From NCBI RefSeq assembly GCF_013912375.1, contig NZ_JACETV010000001.1:1302001-1366000 (forward strand): a DNA stretch of 64,000 nt, written 5' to 3'. The notes beneath the pieces were generated by a model. That model ran no database searches, was not told the DNA's origin, and saw only the letters and a list, made by a program, of their open reading frames with translations. The translations under genes and the position numbers were made by a program. This DNA is from Emticicia sp. BO119 (lineage in GTDB: Bacteria; Bacteroidota; Bacteroidia; Cytophagales; Spirosomataceae). Below, in pieces: positions 25,985 to 35,703 of this stretch; the stretch's first letter is position 1; the number at the start of each line of letters is the position of its first letter.

Positions 25985-26830
25985 TTATTCAATAGTTGCT
26001 GCTTCACAAATGTAAGTCGGAATAATACCCGAACTCCTGATTCGCACTTCAGCATCTTCTGATTGTGTATTGCCTGTTAATACCAAAACGGTATCGAGCC
26101 CGAATTTATTTCCACCAAGAATATCAGTATGGAGGGTATCACCAACCATTAATATATCTTTTTTTTCAATATTTGCAGTTTTAATATGTTCATAGGCAAA
26201 AATAAACATTTGCGAATCTGGCTTTCCAAATCCAACAAATTGCTTGCCCACGATAGCCTCAATCATTTCTGATAATCCGCCCATCGCAATGGCAATTTCT
26301 TTTTTTGATACCGGATAAGTGGCATCGGTATTAGCCACTATCACCGGAATATTCTTTCTCCGAAGCAGGTTTATCGTTTTATTCAGGTCCGTTTTCCAGT
26401 CGAATCCCTCATCATCTAAAAATGCCAGAGCCTGAATACCTGTCAGGTCATTGATATCAAGTTCGCTAATCGGAACAGCTTCCAGCCCTAAAGTTTCTAT
26501 ATAATAAGCAGAGTCATCAGTTCCTAAAAATACCACTTTCCCGCTTTTAACTTTTTGTTTTAGATAATCCATTGCTAACATACCTGACGAAATAATATTG
26601 TCTTGGACAATATCACTGATACCAAGGTTGTGATAAGAGTCCGCTAATTGTCGGGGTTTCCTTGAAGCATCATTGGTCAGAATATAAAATTCTTTATTGG
26701 TTTCTCTCAGATACTGGAATGTCTTTTCAACGCCGGGAATCAATCCATTATAGTTTTTAAGTACGCCATAGGCATCAAAAAATATGACTTTATAGTTGGC
26801 AACTACTGATTTGAAATCATGAATCTGCAT
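25985..26830 (-). CDS. HAD-superfamily phosphatase, class IIA (NagD-like)
   Basis: A 281-residue HAD hydrolase. Motif I FFDAYGVL with Asp19 (the second Asp of DxD is replaced by Tyr in this short form, D-A-Y-G), motif II LTNDASRKP, and motif IV GDTLHTDILGGNKFGLDTVLV are clear. The intermediate cap domain marks class IIA, the NagD/pyridoxal phosphatase group. Substrate not determinable. The Tyr at the acid-base position is unusual and worth testing. It lies 30 bp downstream of the phosphotransferase gene. Confidence 0.88.
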   Translation of the reverse strand: MQIHDFKSVVANYKVIFFDAYGVLKNYNGLIPGVEKTFQYLRETNKEFYILTNDASRKPRQLADSYHNLGISDIVQDNIISSGMLAMDYLKQKVKSGKVVFLGTDDSAYYIETLGLEAVPISELDINDLTGIQALAFLDDEGFDWKTDLNKTINLLRRKNIPVIVANTDATYPVSKKEIAIAMGGLSEMIEAIVGKQFVGFGKPDSQMFIFAYEHIKTANIEKKDILMVGDTLHTDILGGNKFGLDTVLVLTGNTQSEDAEVRIRSSGIIPTYICEAATIE

Positions 26831-26860
26831 GTATATTAAAAGGCGGTTTGGTTAATTTTG

Positions 26861-27904
26861 TTATATGTTTAAAGCATTCAGTATTTTTTCGGCGTCAAAC
26901 TCTTTTTCAATAGATGGGAAATATATATCATAAGCCTCACGCTGTAGTTTGATTGCATAGGTCCGATGGAAAAAGTAGCGGCCATATTTTATTACATAAT
27001 TCAAAATAAAAAAGCGATAGGCTTCTTTCATAAATCGCACTTCATTTTCAGTCAACGGATATACCTTATGGTATTCCTTCAAAAATAGAATGAATCGGTC
27101 TTCCATTAATGGTCCAATATAATAACTGAATACCGTTCTGTCGCCAGCATCAGAAACAACCCGGCTGAAAAAATAAAAATCCATTACGCGGTAACTGATT
27201 CGGAACCAGTCGTAATCCCATCTCGAATAAAGTTCTAAATTCTTGGTGACCGAAAAATTTCCAATGTTCCAGTCCATAAACACAGGCATTGTTTCCACAT
27301 TTTTAGCTACTAATCTCTGTCGGTTCTCTAAAAATATCTCACATTGTTCTTTCAGGTCATCAATATGCATACGATGTTCAAATTGTCCTACTTCTGTATC
27401 CAAAATATTCAATAAATCTTGTATGTCCGAACGTAAAGTTTTAGAGGCTTTTGGCAAAACTGTGCTTACTCTTGCACAGGCTTTATGAAATCTGGCGACT
27501 TCAGTTCCTAATTTTCTGATATGATCTTCGTCCAAACGTCGAGGAAGACGATGCAGATTTCTGATAGGATTATAAAAAACCACCCACGCATCAATAGCCC
27601 CTTGCTGAAAACGATAGGTATATACTTCGTTATCTTTAACCAACGATTTAGCGAGCACGTTTTCAAACGGATACAATAAATTATTGGCCAGGGCATGTAT
27701 AATCTGATGGTCTTCTTTGAAATGCTCGTATGTGCCAAAATAAGATAATTTAGCAATGATTATATCGTCATTATCAAACTTTACCCTGAAAACGTGATTA
27801 GTTGAAACCTTGGCACTGATGTCTTCAATTTTTTCAATGGTTTTAGAATTGTCGAAGTTAGCCCAGGCTAATTTTATAATGGTCGGATAGTCTATAAGTC
27901 TCAT
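26861..27904 (-). CDS. Aminoglycoside phosphotransferase/choline kinase-fold protein
   Basis: A 347-residue protein of the kinase-like APH superfamily. The region VFMDWNIGNFSVT (catalytic-loop-like D-x3-N, about residue 207) and WDYDWFRISYRVMDFYFFSR (about 227, where a second Asp binds metal) are seen, with an N-terminal lobe including FRVKFDNDDIIIAKL. No resistance context exists. The substrate is unknown, perhaps a small alcohol, amine or sugar. It forms a tight gene group with the HAD phosphatase and the YjbR gene 17 bp upstream. Confidence 0.78.
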   Translation of the reverse strand: MRLIDYPTIIKLAWANFDNSKTIEKIEDISAKVSTNHVFRVKFDNDDIIIAKLSYFGTYEHFKEDHQIIHALANNLLYPFENVLAKSLVKDNEVYTYRFQQGAIDAWVVFYNPIRNLHRLPRRLDEDHIRKLGTEVARFHKACARVSTVLPKASKTLRSDIQDLLNILDTEVGQFEHRMHIDDLKEQCEIFLENRQRLVAKNVETMPVFMDWNIGNFSVTKNLELYSRWDYDWFRISYRVMDFYFFSRVVSDAGDRTVFSYYIGPLMEDRFILFLKEYHKVYPLTENEVRFMKEAYRFFILNYVIKYGRYFFHRTYAIKLQREAYDIYFPSIEKEFDAEKILNALNI

Positions 27905-27921
27905 ATTTTAAGGCAAAACAT

Positions 27922-28239
27922 CTATTTTTTCTTGGTTACTTCTTTATAGGCTGTTTGTAAAGCATCTTGTAAAAACTCTTTCTCTAAACTCATCAATTCA
28001 AATAATGTCCAACCTTGTTTCCCCCATTTGTTAGGCACAGGATACACAATAGCTTTATTAAATGAACAAAAAACAGATTGATCAATTTCAGAGAGTTTCA
28101 AACACACACGTTTGTCAAACGTAGAATAAGTAGCAAAGATTTTTTTCTTTGCCCGGAACGATGTTTTTTCAAAATGCGGTTGCTCAGTTGTATCAGGAAA
28201 CGAAAGCGCCATTTCTCTAAGTGTTGCTTCATCTACCAT
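27922..28239 (-). CDS. MmcQ/YjbR family DNA-binding-type protein
   Basis: A 105-residue protein of the YjbR fold. The TEQPHFEKTSFRAKKKIFATYS segment, VCLKLSEIDQSVF and PVPNKWGKQGWTLFELMSLEKEFLQDAL match the family. YjbR-like proteins have a CyaY-like fold and sometimes bind DNA; the role is unknown. Length is normal. First gene of the 25354-28239 minus-strand cluster. Confidence 0.85.
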   Translation of the reverse strand: MVDEATLREMALSFPDTTEQPHFEKTSFRAKKKIFATYSTFDKRVCLKLSEIDQSVFCSFNKAIVYPVPNKWGKQGWTLFELMSLEKEFLQDALQTAYKEVTKKK

Positions 28240-28398
28240 AGTCCGAAACGAATATTTTTAAGATACCCAAAGATAGGATAAGAGTTTGCTATTTAAAAGA
28301 GATACAGGATAGTAGTTTTTTAGTGCTTTGGTGTATAATCATAAAAAAACTTGTGTGAGTACCATTTTTTGATGATATTCGGGAGCATTTTTATTAAG

Positions 28399-31149
28399 AT
28401 GAGCATAATGAGTTTTCAGAGATTAACCTGGGTAGGTTTGATTATAGCATTCAGCATAGCTGTATCTTCTATTTACCTTTTCAAAAGGGAGAAGATAAGC
28501 TATAATGCTGAAATACGCCCTATTTTCAATAAAAAATGTATTGTTTGTCACGGAGGTGTAAAAAAAAGCGGAGGTTTCAGCCTGCTTTTCAGAGAAGAAG
28601 CCCTTGCTAAAGCCAAATCAGGCAAATTTGCCATTATTCCTCATGATGCAAGTGGCTCGGAATTAATGAAACGCCTGAAATCACATGATGTTGAAGAACG
28701 TATGCCATTGGAAGCTGAGCCATTAAGTAATGATGAAATCAGTAAAATAGAAAGATGGATTAATGAGGGAGCTAATTGGGAAGACCATTGGTCTTATATC
28801 AAACCTGATAAATCAATAAGTCCGCCAAAGGTTAGCGATAAATGGGTGGCAAATGATATTGATAAATTTGTATTGGATAAATTGAATCAGGAAGGATTAA
28901 AACATTCTCCAGAAACTGATAAAACGGCTTTGTTGAGAAGATTAAGTTTAGACTTAATTGGCTTGCCACCAAGCATTGAAGAAACTCAGGCATTTCTGAA
29001 AGACAATAGCCCTAATGCTTACGAAAAACAAGTTGATCGACTTTTAAAGTCTTCGCATTTCGGGGAGCGTTGGGCAACCATGTGGCTTGACCTTGCCCGC
29101 TATGCTGACTCAAAAGGGTATGAAAAAGACCTGGATCGAAGTATCTGGCAATACCGCGATTGGGTAATCAGGGCATTCAATGAAGATATGCCTTTCGACC
29201 AGTTTACAATTCAGCAACTTGCAGGCGATTTACTGCCAAAATCAAACAGTATCACGGCTAAAGAAATTGAAAACAGGTTGATTGCCACAGCTTTTCATCG
29301 AAATACGATGGCCAATGATGAAGGAGGAACCAATGATGAAGAGTTCAGAAATATGGCTCTATTAGATAGAGTTTCAACCACATGGGAGGTTTGGCAAGGA
29401 ACAACGATGGCCTGTGTGCAATGCCATAGTCATCCTTATGATCCTTTTCGTCATAAAGAATTTTACCAGTCTTTTGCATTCTTCAATAATACACAAGACA
29501 GAGATTTATATAATGATAAACCTTTGCTAAAAACCTATGCTGTCGAAAAAGAACAGGAGGTAAGAAAATTATTAACCTGGTTGAAGAATGTTGAAAAGGA
29601 TGCTGCGCCAATTTCGCCAAATATCCCCTTAGACAAGCAAAGGCAGGATTATCTGAAAAAAATGGGCATCTACCGCATAGAGGCCGAAGAATTTGATAGT
29701 GCCAGTAGGCATATTGAATTGTGGAATAACCAGAAAACCATTATGCAGACTACTGACGGAGCTTATACCGTATATGAAGATGTGGATTTGACTGGTGTCT
29801 CGCAAGTTACTTACGGCTATCAAAGTGGAGCAGAAAATCTATTTATAGAAATGCGTTTGGGGAGCTCAGAAGGAGAGTTGATTAGTAGAGTTGAGACCAA
29901 ATGTAGTGAAGAGACCGTCAATGCAGGTTGGTCAAGATGGAGTCGTTATACTACTTCAACGGGGAGTGTAAAACCCACTAAAGGATTACACGATGTATAT
30001 CTGGTATATAAAAAAGGGAAGAATTTCTGGACAGACCTGATTCATTTAGACTGGATAGATTTTCAATCTAAAAACCCATTGAAGAACAGCTATCCGAAGT
30101 CATTCAGGGACTCTTTAGATAGATTAGCAAAAGTAGAGAGTATTGGGATACCGGTTCTTATAGAAATGAATCCAAACAGGGCTCGAAAAACTCATGTTTT
30201 TATCAGAGGAAACTGGACGGCGCACGGAGATGAAGTAAAACCTGCTGTACCGGGTTCATTGCCGGGTATGAAGAATTTCCCTGCTAATCGTTTAGGCTTT
30301 GCAGAATGGTTGGTGAGTAAGGATAATCCATTAACCGCGCGCGTAATGGTCAATCGTTTTTGGGAGCAATTATTTGGAAATGGTATCGTAGAGTCTTTAG
30401 AGGATTTCGGAACGATGGGAGCAAAACCTACTCATCCTGAACTATTGGATTGGCTGGCAGTAAAGTTCATGGAAGAGCAGAACTGGAGTGTAAAGAAACT
30501 GTTGAAATTGATGGTGATGTCAGCAACTTACCGACAATCAGAAATTGTGAGTAAAGAGTTATTAGAAAAAGATCCTCGTAATCTATTTTTAGCAAGAGGA
30601 CCTCGGGTAAGGTTATCCTCAGAACAAATCAGAGATCAGGCACTATTTGTAAGCCAGTTGTTAAATGAAGAAATGTATGGGCCAAGTGTTCGGCCACCAA
30701 ACCCGACAGATGATAGCTGGAGAAATGAGCCTAAGAAAAACCTTTTCAGAAGGGCAGTTTATACCTATTGGCGCCGGACGAATCCTTATCCTTCAATGAT
30801 TACGTTTGATAGCCCTCAAAGAAATGTTTGTACATCACGGCGTATCCGAACAAATACACCTTTACAAGCTTTAACGACTCTTAATGATACAGTTTATTAT
30901 GCAGCTGCTCAGAATATTGCCTTGAAAATGAAACAGGTGCCGAGCAAAAGAATAGAAGAGAAGTTGAAAGTTGGGTATGAATATCTTTTCCAAAAAGCAC
31001 CATCTGATGACAAGACGAAACTTCTCTATCAGTTGTATCAGGAGGCTTTGCTTGATTTAAGTAAAAAAGAAAAAGGTGAACCAGAATTAGGGGCTTTGAC
31101 ACTCACTGCGAATGCCATGATGAACTTAGATGAATTTCTGACAAAATGA
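28399..31149 (+). CDS. DUF1549/DUF1553 planctomycete-type cytochrome-like protein with CBM6-like insert
   Basis: About 916 residues. An N-terminal membrane helix is followed by PSCyt1 with a heme-type CxxCH (K-C-I-V-C-H, Cys47/Cys50/His51), then DUF1549 (DKFVLDKLNQEGLKHSPETD, FGERWATMWLDLARYADSKG, a second C-V-Q-C-H near 338), then a beta-rich insert (about 425-580) with YRIEAEEFDSAS and WTDLIHLDWIDFQ resembling a carbohydrate-binding module 6, then DUF1553 ending with SPQRNVCTSRRIRTNTPLQAL. I chose the ATG at 28399; an upstream TTG or ATG is possible. It overlaps the DUF1501 gene by 4 bp, the usual partner, so this is a coupled pair. Confidence 0.9.
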   Translation: MSIMSFQRLTWVGLIIAFSIAVSSIYLFKREKISYNAEIRPIFNKKCIVCHGGVKKSGGFSLLFREEALAKAKSGKFAIIPHDASGSELMKRLKSHDVEERMPLEAEPLSNDEISKIERWINEGANWEDHWSYIKPDKSISPPKVSDKWVANDIDKFVLDKLNQEGLKHSPETDKTALLRRLSLDLIGLPPSIEETQAFLKDNSPNAYEKQVDRLLKSSHFGERWATMWLDLARYADSKGYEKDLDRSIWQYRDWVIRAFNEDMPFDQFTIQQLAGDLLPKSNSITAKEIENRLIATAFHRNTMANDEGGTNDEEFRNMALLDRVSTTWEVWQGTTMACVQCHSHPYDPFRHKEFYQSFAFFNNTQDRDLYNDKPLLKTYAVEKEQEVRKLLTWLKNVEKDAAPISPNIPLDKQRQDYLKKMGIYRIEAEEFDSASRHIELWNNQKTIMQTTDGAYTVYEDVDLTGVSQVTYGYQSGAENLFIEMRLGSSEGELISRVETKCSEETVNAGWSRWSRYTTSTGSVKPTKGLHDVYLVYKKGKNFWTDLIHLDWIDFQSKNPLKNSYPKSFRDSLDRLAKVESIGIPVLIEMNPNRARKTHVFIRGNWTAHGDEVKPAVPGSLPGMKNFPANRLGFAEWLVSKDNPLTARVMVNRFWEQLFGNGIVESLEDFGTMGAKPTHPELLDWLAVKFMEEQNWSVKKLLKLMVMSATYRQSEIVSKELLEKDPRNLFLARGPRVRLSSEQIRDQALFVSQLLNEEMYGPSVRPPNPTDDSWRNEPKKNLFRRAVYTYWRRTNPYPSMITFDSPQRNVCTSRRIRTNTPLQALTTLNDTVYYAAAQNIALKMKQVPSKRIEEKLKVGYEYLFQKAPSDDKTKLLYQLYQEALLDLSKKEKGEPELGALTLTANAMMNLDEFLTK

Positions 31150-32627
31150 AAAGAATATCAGTAGCTGAAGAAGCTTTTTTTGACGAAGCAAAATTTAATA
31201 CCCGAAGGCATTTTCTGAAACAATGTACTTCTGGTTTAGGTGGTCTGGCGATTTCATCCATCTTAGGAGGCTGTTTAGGAGAATCATCTAAGCCACCAAT
31301 TGACGAAAATCCCTTAGCCGTAAAACCTGCGCATTTCAGTCCAAAGGCTAAAAGGATTATTTTCATGCACATGGAAGGCGCTCCTTCTCAATTGGAACTA
31401 TTTGATTATAAACCCGAGTTGGCAAAACTGGATGGCCAGCTTTGTCCACCCTCATTATTAGAGGGGAAAAGATTTGCTTTTATTAAAGGTGTCCCTAAAA
31501 TGCTTGGCCCGCAATCAACCTTTCAGCAATACGGGCAGTCAGGCAACTGGTTTTCGGATTATTTCAATTATTTACCTAAGTTGTCTGATGATCTGACTTT
31601 TCTGAAGGCGATGCACACCGATGAGTTTAACCATGCTCCCGCACAATTATTTATGCACACGGGTGCATCAAGAGTAGGCAGGCCAAGTCTTGGTTCATGG
31701 ATTACCTATGGTTTAGGCTCAGAAAATCAAAACCTGCCTGGGTATGTTGTATTGGTTTCCGGGTCTGAACCAAGCGCGGGAAAATATTTATGGGGAAACG
31801 GATTTTTGCCATCGGTTTACCAAGGCGTTCAATGTCGTTCAAAAGGTGATCCGGTTTTGTATATCAATAATCCAGGTGATATTGACAGCAGTTTAAGGAA
31901 AAAGTCCATTGAGACCATTAATAAAATCAATGAATTAACCTATCAGGAAATCGGTGACCCGGAGATTCTGACTCGCATTTCACAATATGAATTAGCCTAT
32001 CGGATGCAGGCAGAAGTACCTGGCACGATGGATATTTCAGGAGAACCAGCTTACATACACGAAATGTATGGTACCCAACCCGGCAAAGCCAGTTTTGCCA
32101 ATAACTGTCTATTAGCCAGAAAATTGCTGGAAAAAGGGGTAAGAGTTGTGCAATTATTCGACCGTCGTTGGGATAATCATGGTACAGATGCTGGGAGTGG
32201 CGTAGATATTGGCTTACGGAGGAATGTAGAATATGTAGATAAACCTATCTCTGCTTTGATTTTAGACCTTAAACAAAGAGGCTTATTAGAAGATACATTA
32301 ATTGTATGGGGTGGAGAATTTGGCAGAACCCCAATGATGGAAAATAGGGCAGGAGATAATAATACCCCGTTTAAAGGCAGAGACCACCATGTAGACGCCT
32401 TCACCATGTTTATGGCAGGTGCAGGCCTGAAAAAAGGCTATTCGCATGGAGAAACCGATGAGATAGGTTATTATGGGGTAAAAGGTAAGACTCATATCCA
32501 CGATTTACAGGCCACTATTTTACACTTGATGGGCTTTAATCATGAAAAACTGGTGTTCCCATTTCAGGGTAGAAATTTCAGGTTGACCGATGTGGCCGGA
32601 AAGGTGATAAATGAGGTTTTGGCGTAA
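31146..32627 (+). CDS. DUF1501 (sulfatase-like) protein, probable Tat lipoprotein
   Basis: A 493-residue protein of the DUF1501 family, related to alkaline phosphatase/sulfatases. The N-terminus carries T-R-R-H-F-L-K at residues 19-25 (twin-arginine consensus S/T-R-R-x-F-L-K) and a lipobox-like L-G-G-C at 40-43, indicating a Tat-exported lipoprotein. Metal-site-like segments include FNHAPAQLFMHTG, RRWDNHGTDAGS and WGGEFGRTPMMENRAGD, GRDHH. The pairing with the DUF1553 gene is the standard planctomycete arrangement, in which both are presumed to process sulfated or other polysaccharides, though no enzymatic activity is proven that I know of. Confidence 0.88.
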   Translation: MKRISVAEEAFFDEAKFNTRRHFLKQCTSGLGGLAISSILGGCLGESSKPPIDENPLAVKPAHFSPKAKRIIFMHMEGAPSQLELFDYKPELAKLDGQLCPPSLLEGKRFAFIKGVPKMLGPQSTFQQYGQSGNWFSDYFNYLPKLSDDLTFLKAMHTDEFNHAPAQLFMHTGASRVGRPSLGSWITYGLGSENQNLPGYVVLVSGSEPSAGKYLWGNGFLPSVYQGVQCRSKGDPVLYINNPGDIDSSLRKKSIETINKINELTYQEIGDPEILTRISQYELAYRMQAEVPGTMDISGEPAYIHEMYGTQPGKASFANNCLLARKLLEKGVRVVQLFDRRWDNHGTDAGSGVDIGLRRNVEYVDKPISALILDLKQRGLLEDTLIVWGGEFGRTPMMENRAGDNNTPFKGRDHHVDAFTMFMAGAGLKKGYSHGETDEIGYYGVKGKTHIHDLQATILHLMGFNHEKLVFPFQGRNFRLTDVAGKVINEVLA

Positions 32628-32687
32628 GGAAAATTGAAAAATTGCTAAGGACTAAATAATTAATTTTACTAAAGGCAAGTGTCGAAA

Positions 32688-33374
32688 ATGAAAAGAGATT
32701 TTATTATTTTTTTCATGTTGAGTACATCTATATTCGCATTTAGCCAAAATAATAAGAATGCAAAAACGGAAATATTTTTTTCGCACTTCCCAATAATTAA
32801 ACTACCTAAAACGTCGGATGAACTTTATAGTATTTATCAGAAAGATTTCAGTACTGGCGACCCGGGTAAAAGAATAATTGATTTAAAATTTGCCAAAGCA
32901 TATATATTTAATGCTACAAGCGAGAGAAAATTAAAGGATTTAGGAAATATTTTCTGGTATGAATATTTAGGAAAAGTTATTAAAGCAAAATACACGGTTT
33001 TGTTCGTAATGGAGAAATATAATCTGGAAAGTAGAATTTTTATGTTTATTTTTTCCAATCAAACAAAAACGAAATTGAGTCAAACACTAATTGCTTTTAA
33101 TGAGCCTGTAAATTTAAGTAGGGTAGATTCAAAATTGACAGCTAATATGTCTGTGGATATAGAGTACGTGATTTCATTAGAGCTTGAAGAAAAACCACTT
33201 AAAAGTAAGAATTATTTCTACATTTCGCATAATAAATTAAAATACAATATTGATGAGAATGGAATTATCGAGAAAGTATCAGAGCAAGGTAAAAAAAGGG
33301 TTTTGGCTACTCATGACAATCAAACGGGTGAAATAAAGTATCCTGTAACATTCCAAAAAAGCTTTAATGAATAA
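32688..33374 (+). CDS. Hypothetical exported protein
   Basis: A 228-residue protein with a signal peptide (MKRDFIIFFMLSTSIFAFSQ) and no family that I recognise. The ATG was chosen over an in-frame GTG 9 bp upstream because the signal peptide starts with Met-Lys-Arg. The mature part has alternating beta-strand-like stretches (YTVLFVMEKYNLESRIFMFIF) and is Lys-rich. The gene ends at a terminator shared with convergent fumC. It lies downstream of the DUF1501 gene but is separated by 60 bp and has its own leader. Confidence 0.65.
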   Translation: MKRDFIIFFMLSTSIFAFSQNNKNAKTEIFFSHFPIIKLPKTSDELYSIYQKDFSTGDPGKRIIDLKFAKAYIFNATSERKLKDLGNIFWYEYLGKVIKAKYTVLFVMEKYNLESRIFMFIFSNQTKTKLSQTLIAFNEPVNLSRVDSKLTANMSVDIEYVISLELEEKPLKSKNYFYISHNKLKYNIDENGIIEKVSEQGKKRVLATHDNQTGEIKYPVTFQKSFNE

Positions 33375-33386
33375 TTCCATAAAATT

Positions 33387-33424
33387 AAAAGCCTGTCTAC
33401 AATAGTATTGAGACAGGCTTTTTA
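33387..33424. terminator. Bidirectional terminator between the hypothetical gene and fumC
   Basis: AAAAGCCTGTCT (33387-33398) pairs with AGACAGGCTTTT (33411-33422), loop 12 nt, T tract on the plus strand and A tract on the minus, placed between two convergent genes. Confidence 0.85.
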
Positions 33425-33442
33425 TATGATTTAGACTTGAAT

Positions 33443-34843
33443 TTATTTCAAACTACCCACCATATCCTCAGGTTTTACCCATTCATCAAATTCTTCTGAT
33501 GTCAGATAACCTAATTTAATAGCAGTTTCTTTTAAAGTACTACCATTTTTATGAGCTGTCTGAGCAATTTCTGCTGCTTTATAATATCCAATTTTGGTAT
33601 TTAAAGCGGTTACCAGCATCAAAGAGTTGTCAACGTGTTTTTTGATATTTTCTTTCAATGGCTCGATTCCAACTGCACATTTATCATTAAATGACACACA
33701 ACCTTCTCCAATCAAACGAGCTGAATGTAAGAAGTTGTAAATCATTACCGGTTTAAATACATTCAACTCAAAATGCCCCATGGCACCACCTACGTTGATC
33801 GCTACATCATTACCCATTACCTGGGCTGCAATCATGGTTAATGCCTCACATTGGGTAGGATTAACTTTACCCGGCATGATAGATGAACCCGGTTCGTTAT
33901 CAGGAATAAAGATTTCTCCGATACCGGCACGAGGGCCAGATGACAACATTCTCACGTCATTGGCTATTTTCATCAGGCTTACCGCAACTGTTTTCAAAGC
34001 ACCATGTGCTTCTACAATGGCATCGTGTGCTGCCAGTGCTTCAAATTTATTTTCTGCTGTAACGAATGGAATACCAGTCAGATTAGCAATATTCTTAGCT
34101 ACTGATTCAGAATAGCCTGCTGGTGTATTGATACCTGTACCAACCGCAGTACCACCCAAAGCTAATTCTGAAAGGTGAGCCAGAGTATTCTTAATGGCTT
34201 TTAAGCCGTGGTTTAATTGAGAAACGTAGCCGGAAAACTCTTGCCCTACAGTTAACGGTGTCGCATCCATAAAGTGAGTTCTGCCAATTTTCACTACATT
34301 CATAAATGTCTCTGATTTCTCGGCAAGTGTATCACGTAGTTTTTCAATACCCGGTATAGTCGTCTCAATCAGCATTTTATAGGCAGCAATGTGCATCGCT
34401 GTCGGGAAGGTATCATTTGACGATTGCGATTTGTTTACATCATCATTCGGATGTAAAAATTTGGCTTTATCTCCTAATTCACCACCTTGCAATACGTGCC
34501 CACGATACGCAATTACTTCATTACAGTTCATATTCGATTGTGTGCCCGAACCCGTTTGCCATACAACTAGCGGGAACTGGTCATCTAATTTACCTTCAAG
34601 AATTTCCTGACAAACTGTACCAATCAAATCTGCTTTTTCTTTAGGTAATACACCTAATTCATGATTCGTCAAAGCTGCGCCATGTTTCAGGTAAGCAAAA
34701 GCTTTGATGATTTCCTTAGGCATTTTATTAATATCCTGAGCAATTTTAAAGTTTTCAATAGAACGTTGTGTTTGTGCACCCCAATAAACATTAGCAGGTA
34801 CCTGAACCTCACCCATCGTATCTTTTTCTATTCTGTATTGCAT
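33443..34843 (-). CDS. fumC: Class II fumarate hydratase
   Basis: A 466-residue fumarase: [40 protein letters not shown], and the catalytic signature [16 protein letters not shown] are all present. It converts fumarate to L-malate in the TCA cycle and needs no iron-sulfur cluster. Start at ATG; a -7 box TACTTTTG(C) lies 43 bases upstream on the minus strand. Confidence 0.97.
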   Translation of the reverse strand: MQYRIEKDTMGEVQVPANVYWGAQTQRSIENFKIAQDINKMPKEIIKAFAYLKHGAALTNHELGVLPKEKADLIGTVCQEILEGKLDDQFPLVVWQTGSGTQSNMNCNEVIAYRGHVLQGGELGDKAKFLHPNDDVNKSQSSNDTFPTAMHIAAYKMLIETTIPGIEKLRDTLAEKSETFMNVVKIGRTHFMDATPLTVGQEFSGYVSQLNHGLKAIKNTLAHLSELALGGTAVGTGINTPAGYSESVAKNIANLTGIPFVTAENKFEALAAHDAIVEAHGALKTVAVSLMKIANDVRMLSSGPRAGIGEIFIPDNEPGSSIMPGKVNPTQCEALTMIAAQVMGNDVAINVGGAMGHFELNVFKPVMIYNFLHSARLIGEGCVSFNDKCAVGIEPLKENIKKHVDNSLMLVTALNTKIGYYKAAEIAQTAHKNGSTLKETAIKLGYLTSEEFDEWVKPEDMVGSLK

Positions 34844-34885
34844 AGTTTTTATGAATTAGATAATGTATTTGAAAGAAATTTGCTG

Positions 34886-34893
34886 CAAAAGTA
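34886..34893 (-). promoter_or_regulatory. -7 box for fumC
   Basis: Minus-strand TACTTTTG followed by C-A-G, a match to TAnnTTTG(C) 42 bases upstream of the ATG. No convincing -33 TTTG. Confidence 0.55.
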
Positions 34894-34947
34894 AATCAGA
34901 AAAAGACAGGCTGTTAGTTTTTTTTGCTTTTTATTCGCAATTAATTA

Positions 34948-34976
34948 TAAAAAAAGCATGACTTAACGTCATGCTT
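34948..34976 (-). terminator. Rho-independent terminator of apaG
   Basis: AAGCATGAC (34954-34962) and GTCATGCTT (34968-34976) form a perfect 9-bp stem with a 5-nt loop, followed on the minus strand by a run of seven T residues. It lies about 125 bases downstream of the apaG stop. Confidence 0.78.
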
Positions 34977-35101
34977 GAGAGTATGCTGTAAGCTAATACT
35001 TTGGTAGTTAAAGTTTATCACTAAACTTAGAAAATAGAACAATAAAAGAGATGTTTTCAGTGTCTTACTGAAATAATTCACTCTTTATAAATGTGAAAAA
35101 T

Positions 35102-35494
35102 TTAGTTTAACCTGAATGGTGCAATTAAACCGAATTCAGGAATCTTGACTCTGAATTTTTTCCCATCAACCAAACGTTCCATGACATAAGAACCTGTCAT
35201 TTTACCTATAGAAGATTTAAGGCTACAGCCTGAGATATACTCATGACTTTCGCCTGGTTCTAAAATAGGAGTAAGCCCAACAACACCTTCGCCTTCTATT
35301 TCACGAACAGTCGCATTTGAGTCGAAAATTATCCATTTTCGTCTTTGTAATTGCACGGTGTTGTCGCTGTGGTTTTCAATTCGGATTCTGTAGCTAAAAA
35401 CAAAGTGTGACTGATAAGGGCTCGAATATTCTGGTTGATATTCAGTTAGCACACTAACCCTTACGCCCTCAGTTGATGCCGTAATTGTGGTCAT
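35102..35494 (-). CDS. apaG: ApaG protein (DUF525)
   Basis: A 130-residue Ig-like beta-sandwich protein. RVSVLTEYQPEYSSPYQSHFVFSYRIRIENHS, LQRRKWIIFDSNATVREIEGEGVVG and YISGCSLKSSIGKMTGSY match ApaG, linked in other bacteria to Co/Mg efflux and of uncertain biochemistry. Length and N-terminus are normal. It stands alone, divergent from ung. Confidence 0.93.
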   Translation of the reverse strand: MTTITASTEGVRVSVLTEYQPEYSSPYQSHFVFSYRIRIENHSDNTVQLQRRKWIIFDSNATVREIEGEGVVGLTPILEPGESHEYISGCSLKSSIGKMTGSYVMERLVDGKKFRVKIPEFGLIAPFRLN

Positions 35495-35703
35495 AATTTA
35501 TAGTAGATTCATCTTAGGCAAGATGTAATGCCTGTGTATTTTTTAACAATTTGGGAAATCGCACTGTAAATTAACAAATTAATATTATAATTGAAGTAAT
35601 AATTGTGATTTTTTTTTGAAAAAAGTTCTTAAGCGGGGCAAATGTGGGGTGAAAGTCCTATTTTTGGTAAAATTTCTACTAAATCGACTTTAACTTTATT
35701 AGT

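Noticed and set aside
26861-27904. Aminoglycoside resistance gene (APH fold)
   Set aside because: The fold is shared by many sugar and amine kinases, and the neighbours are housekeeping-type genes.
33780-34610. Long plus-strand open frames opposite fumC
   Set aside because: They are mirror frames of a conserved gene with normal codon pattern on the minus strand.
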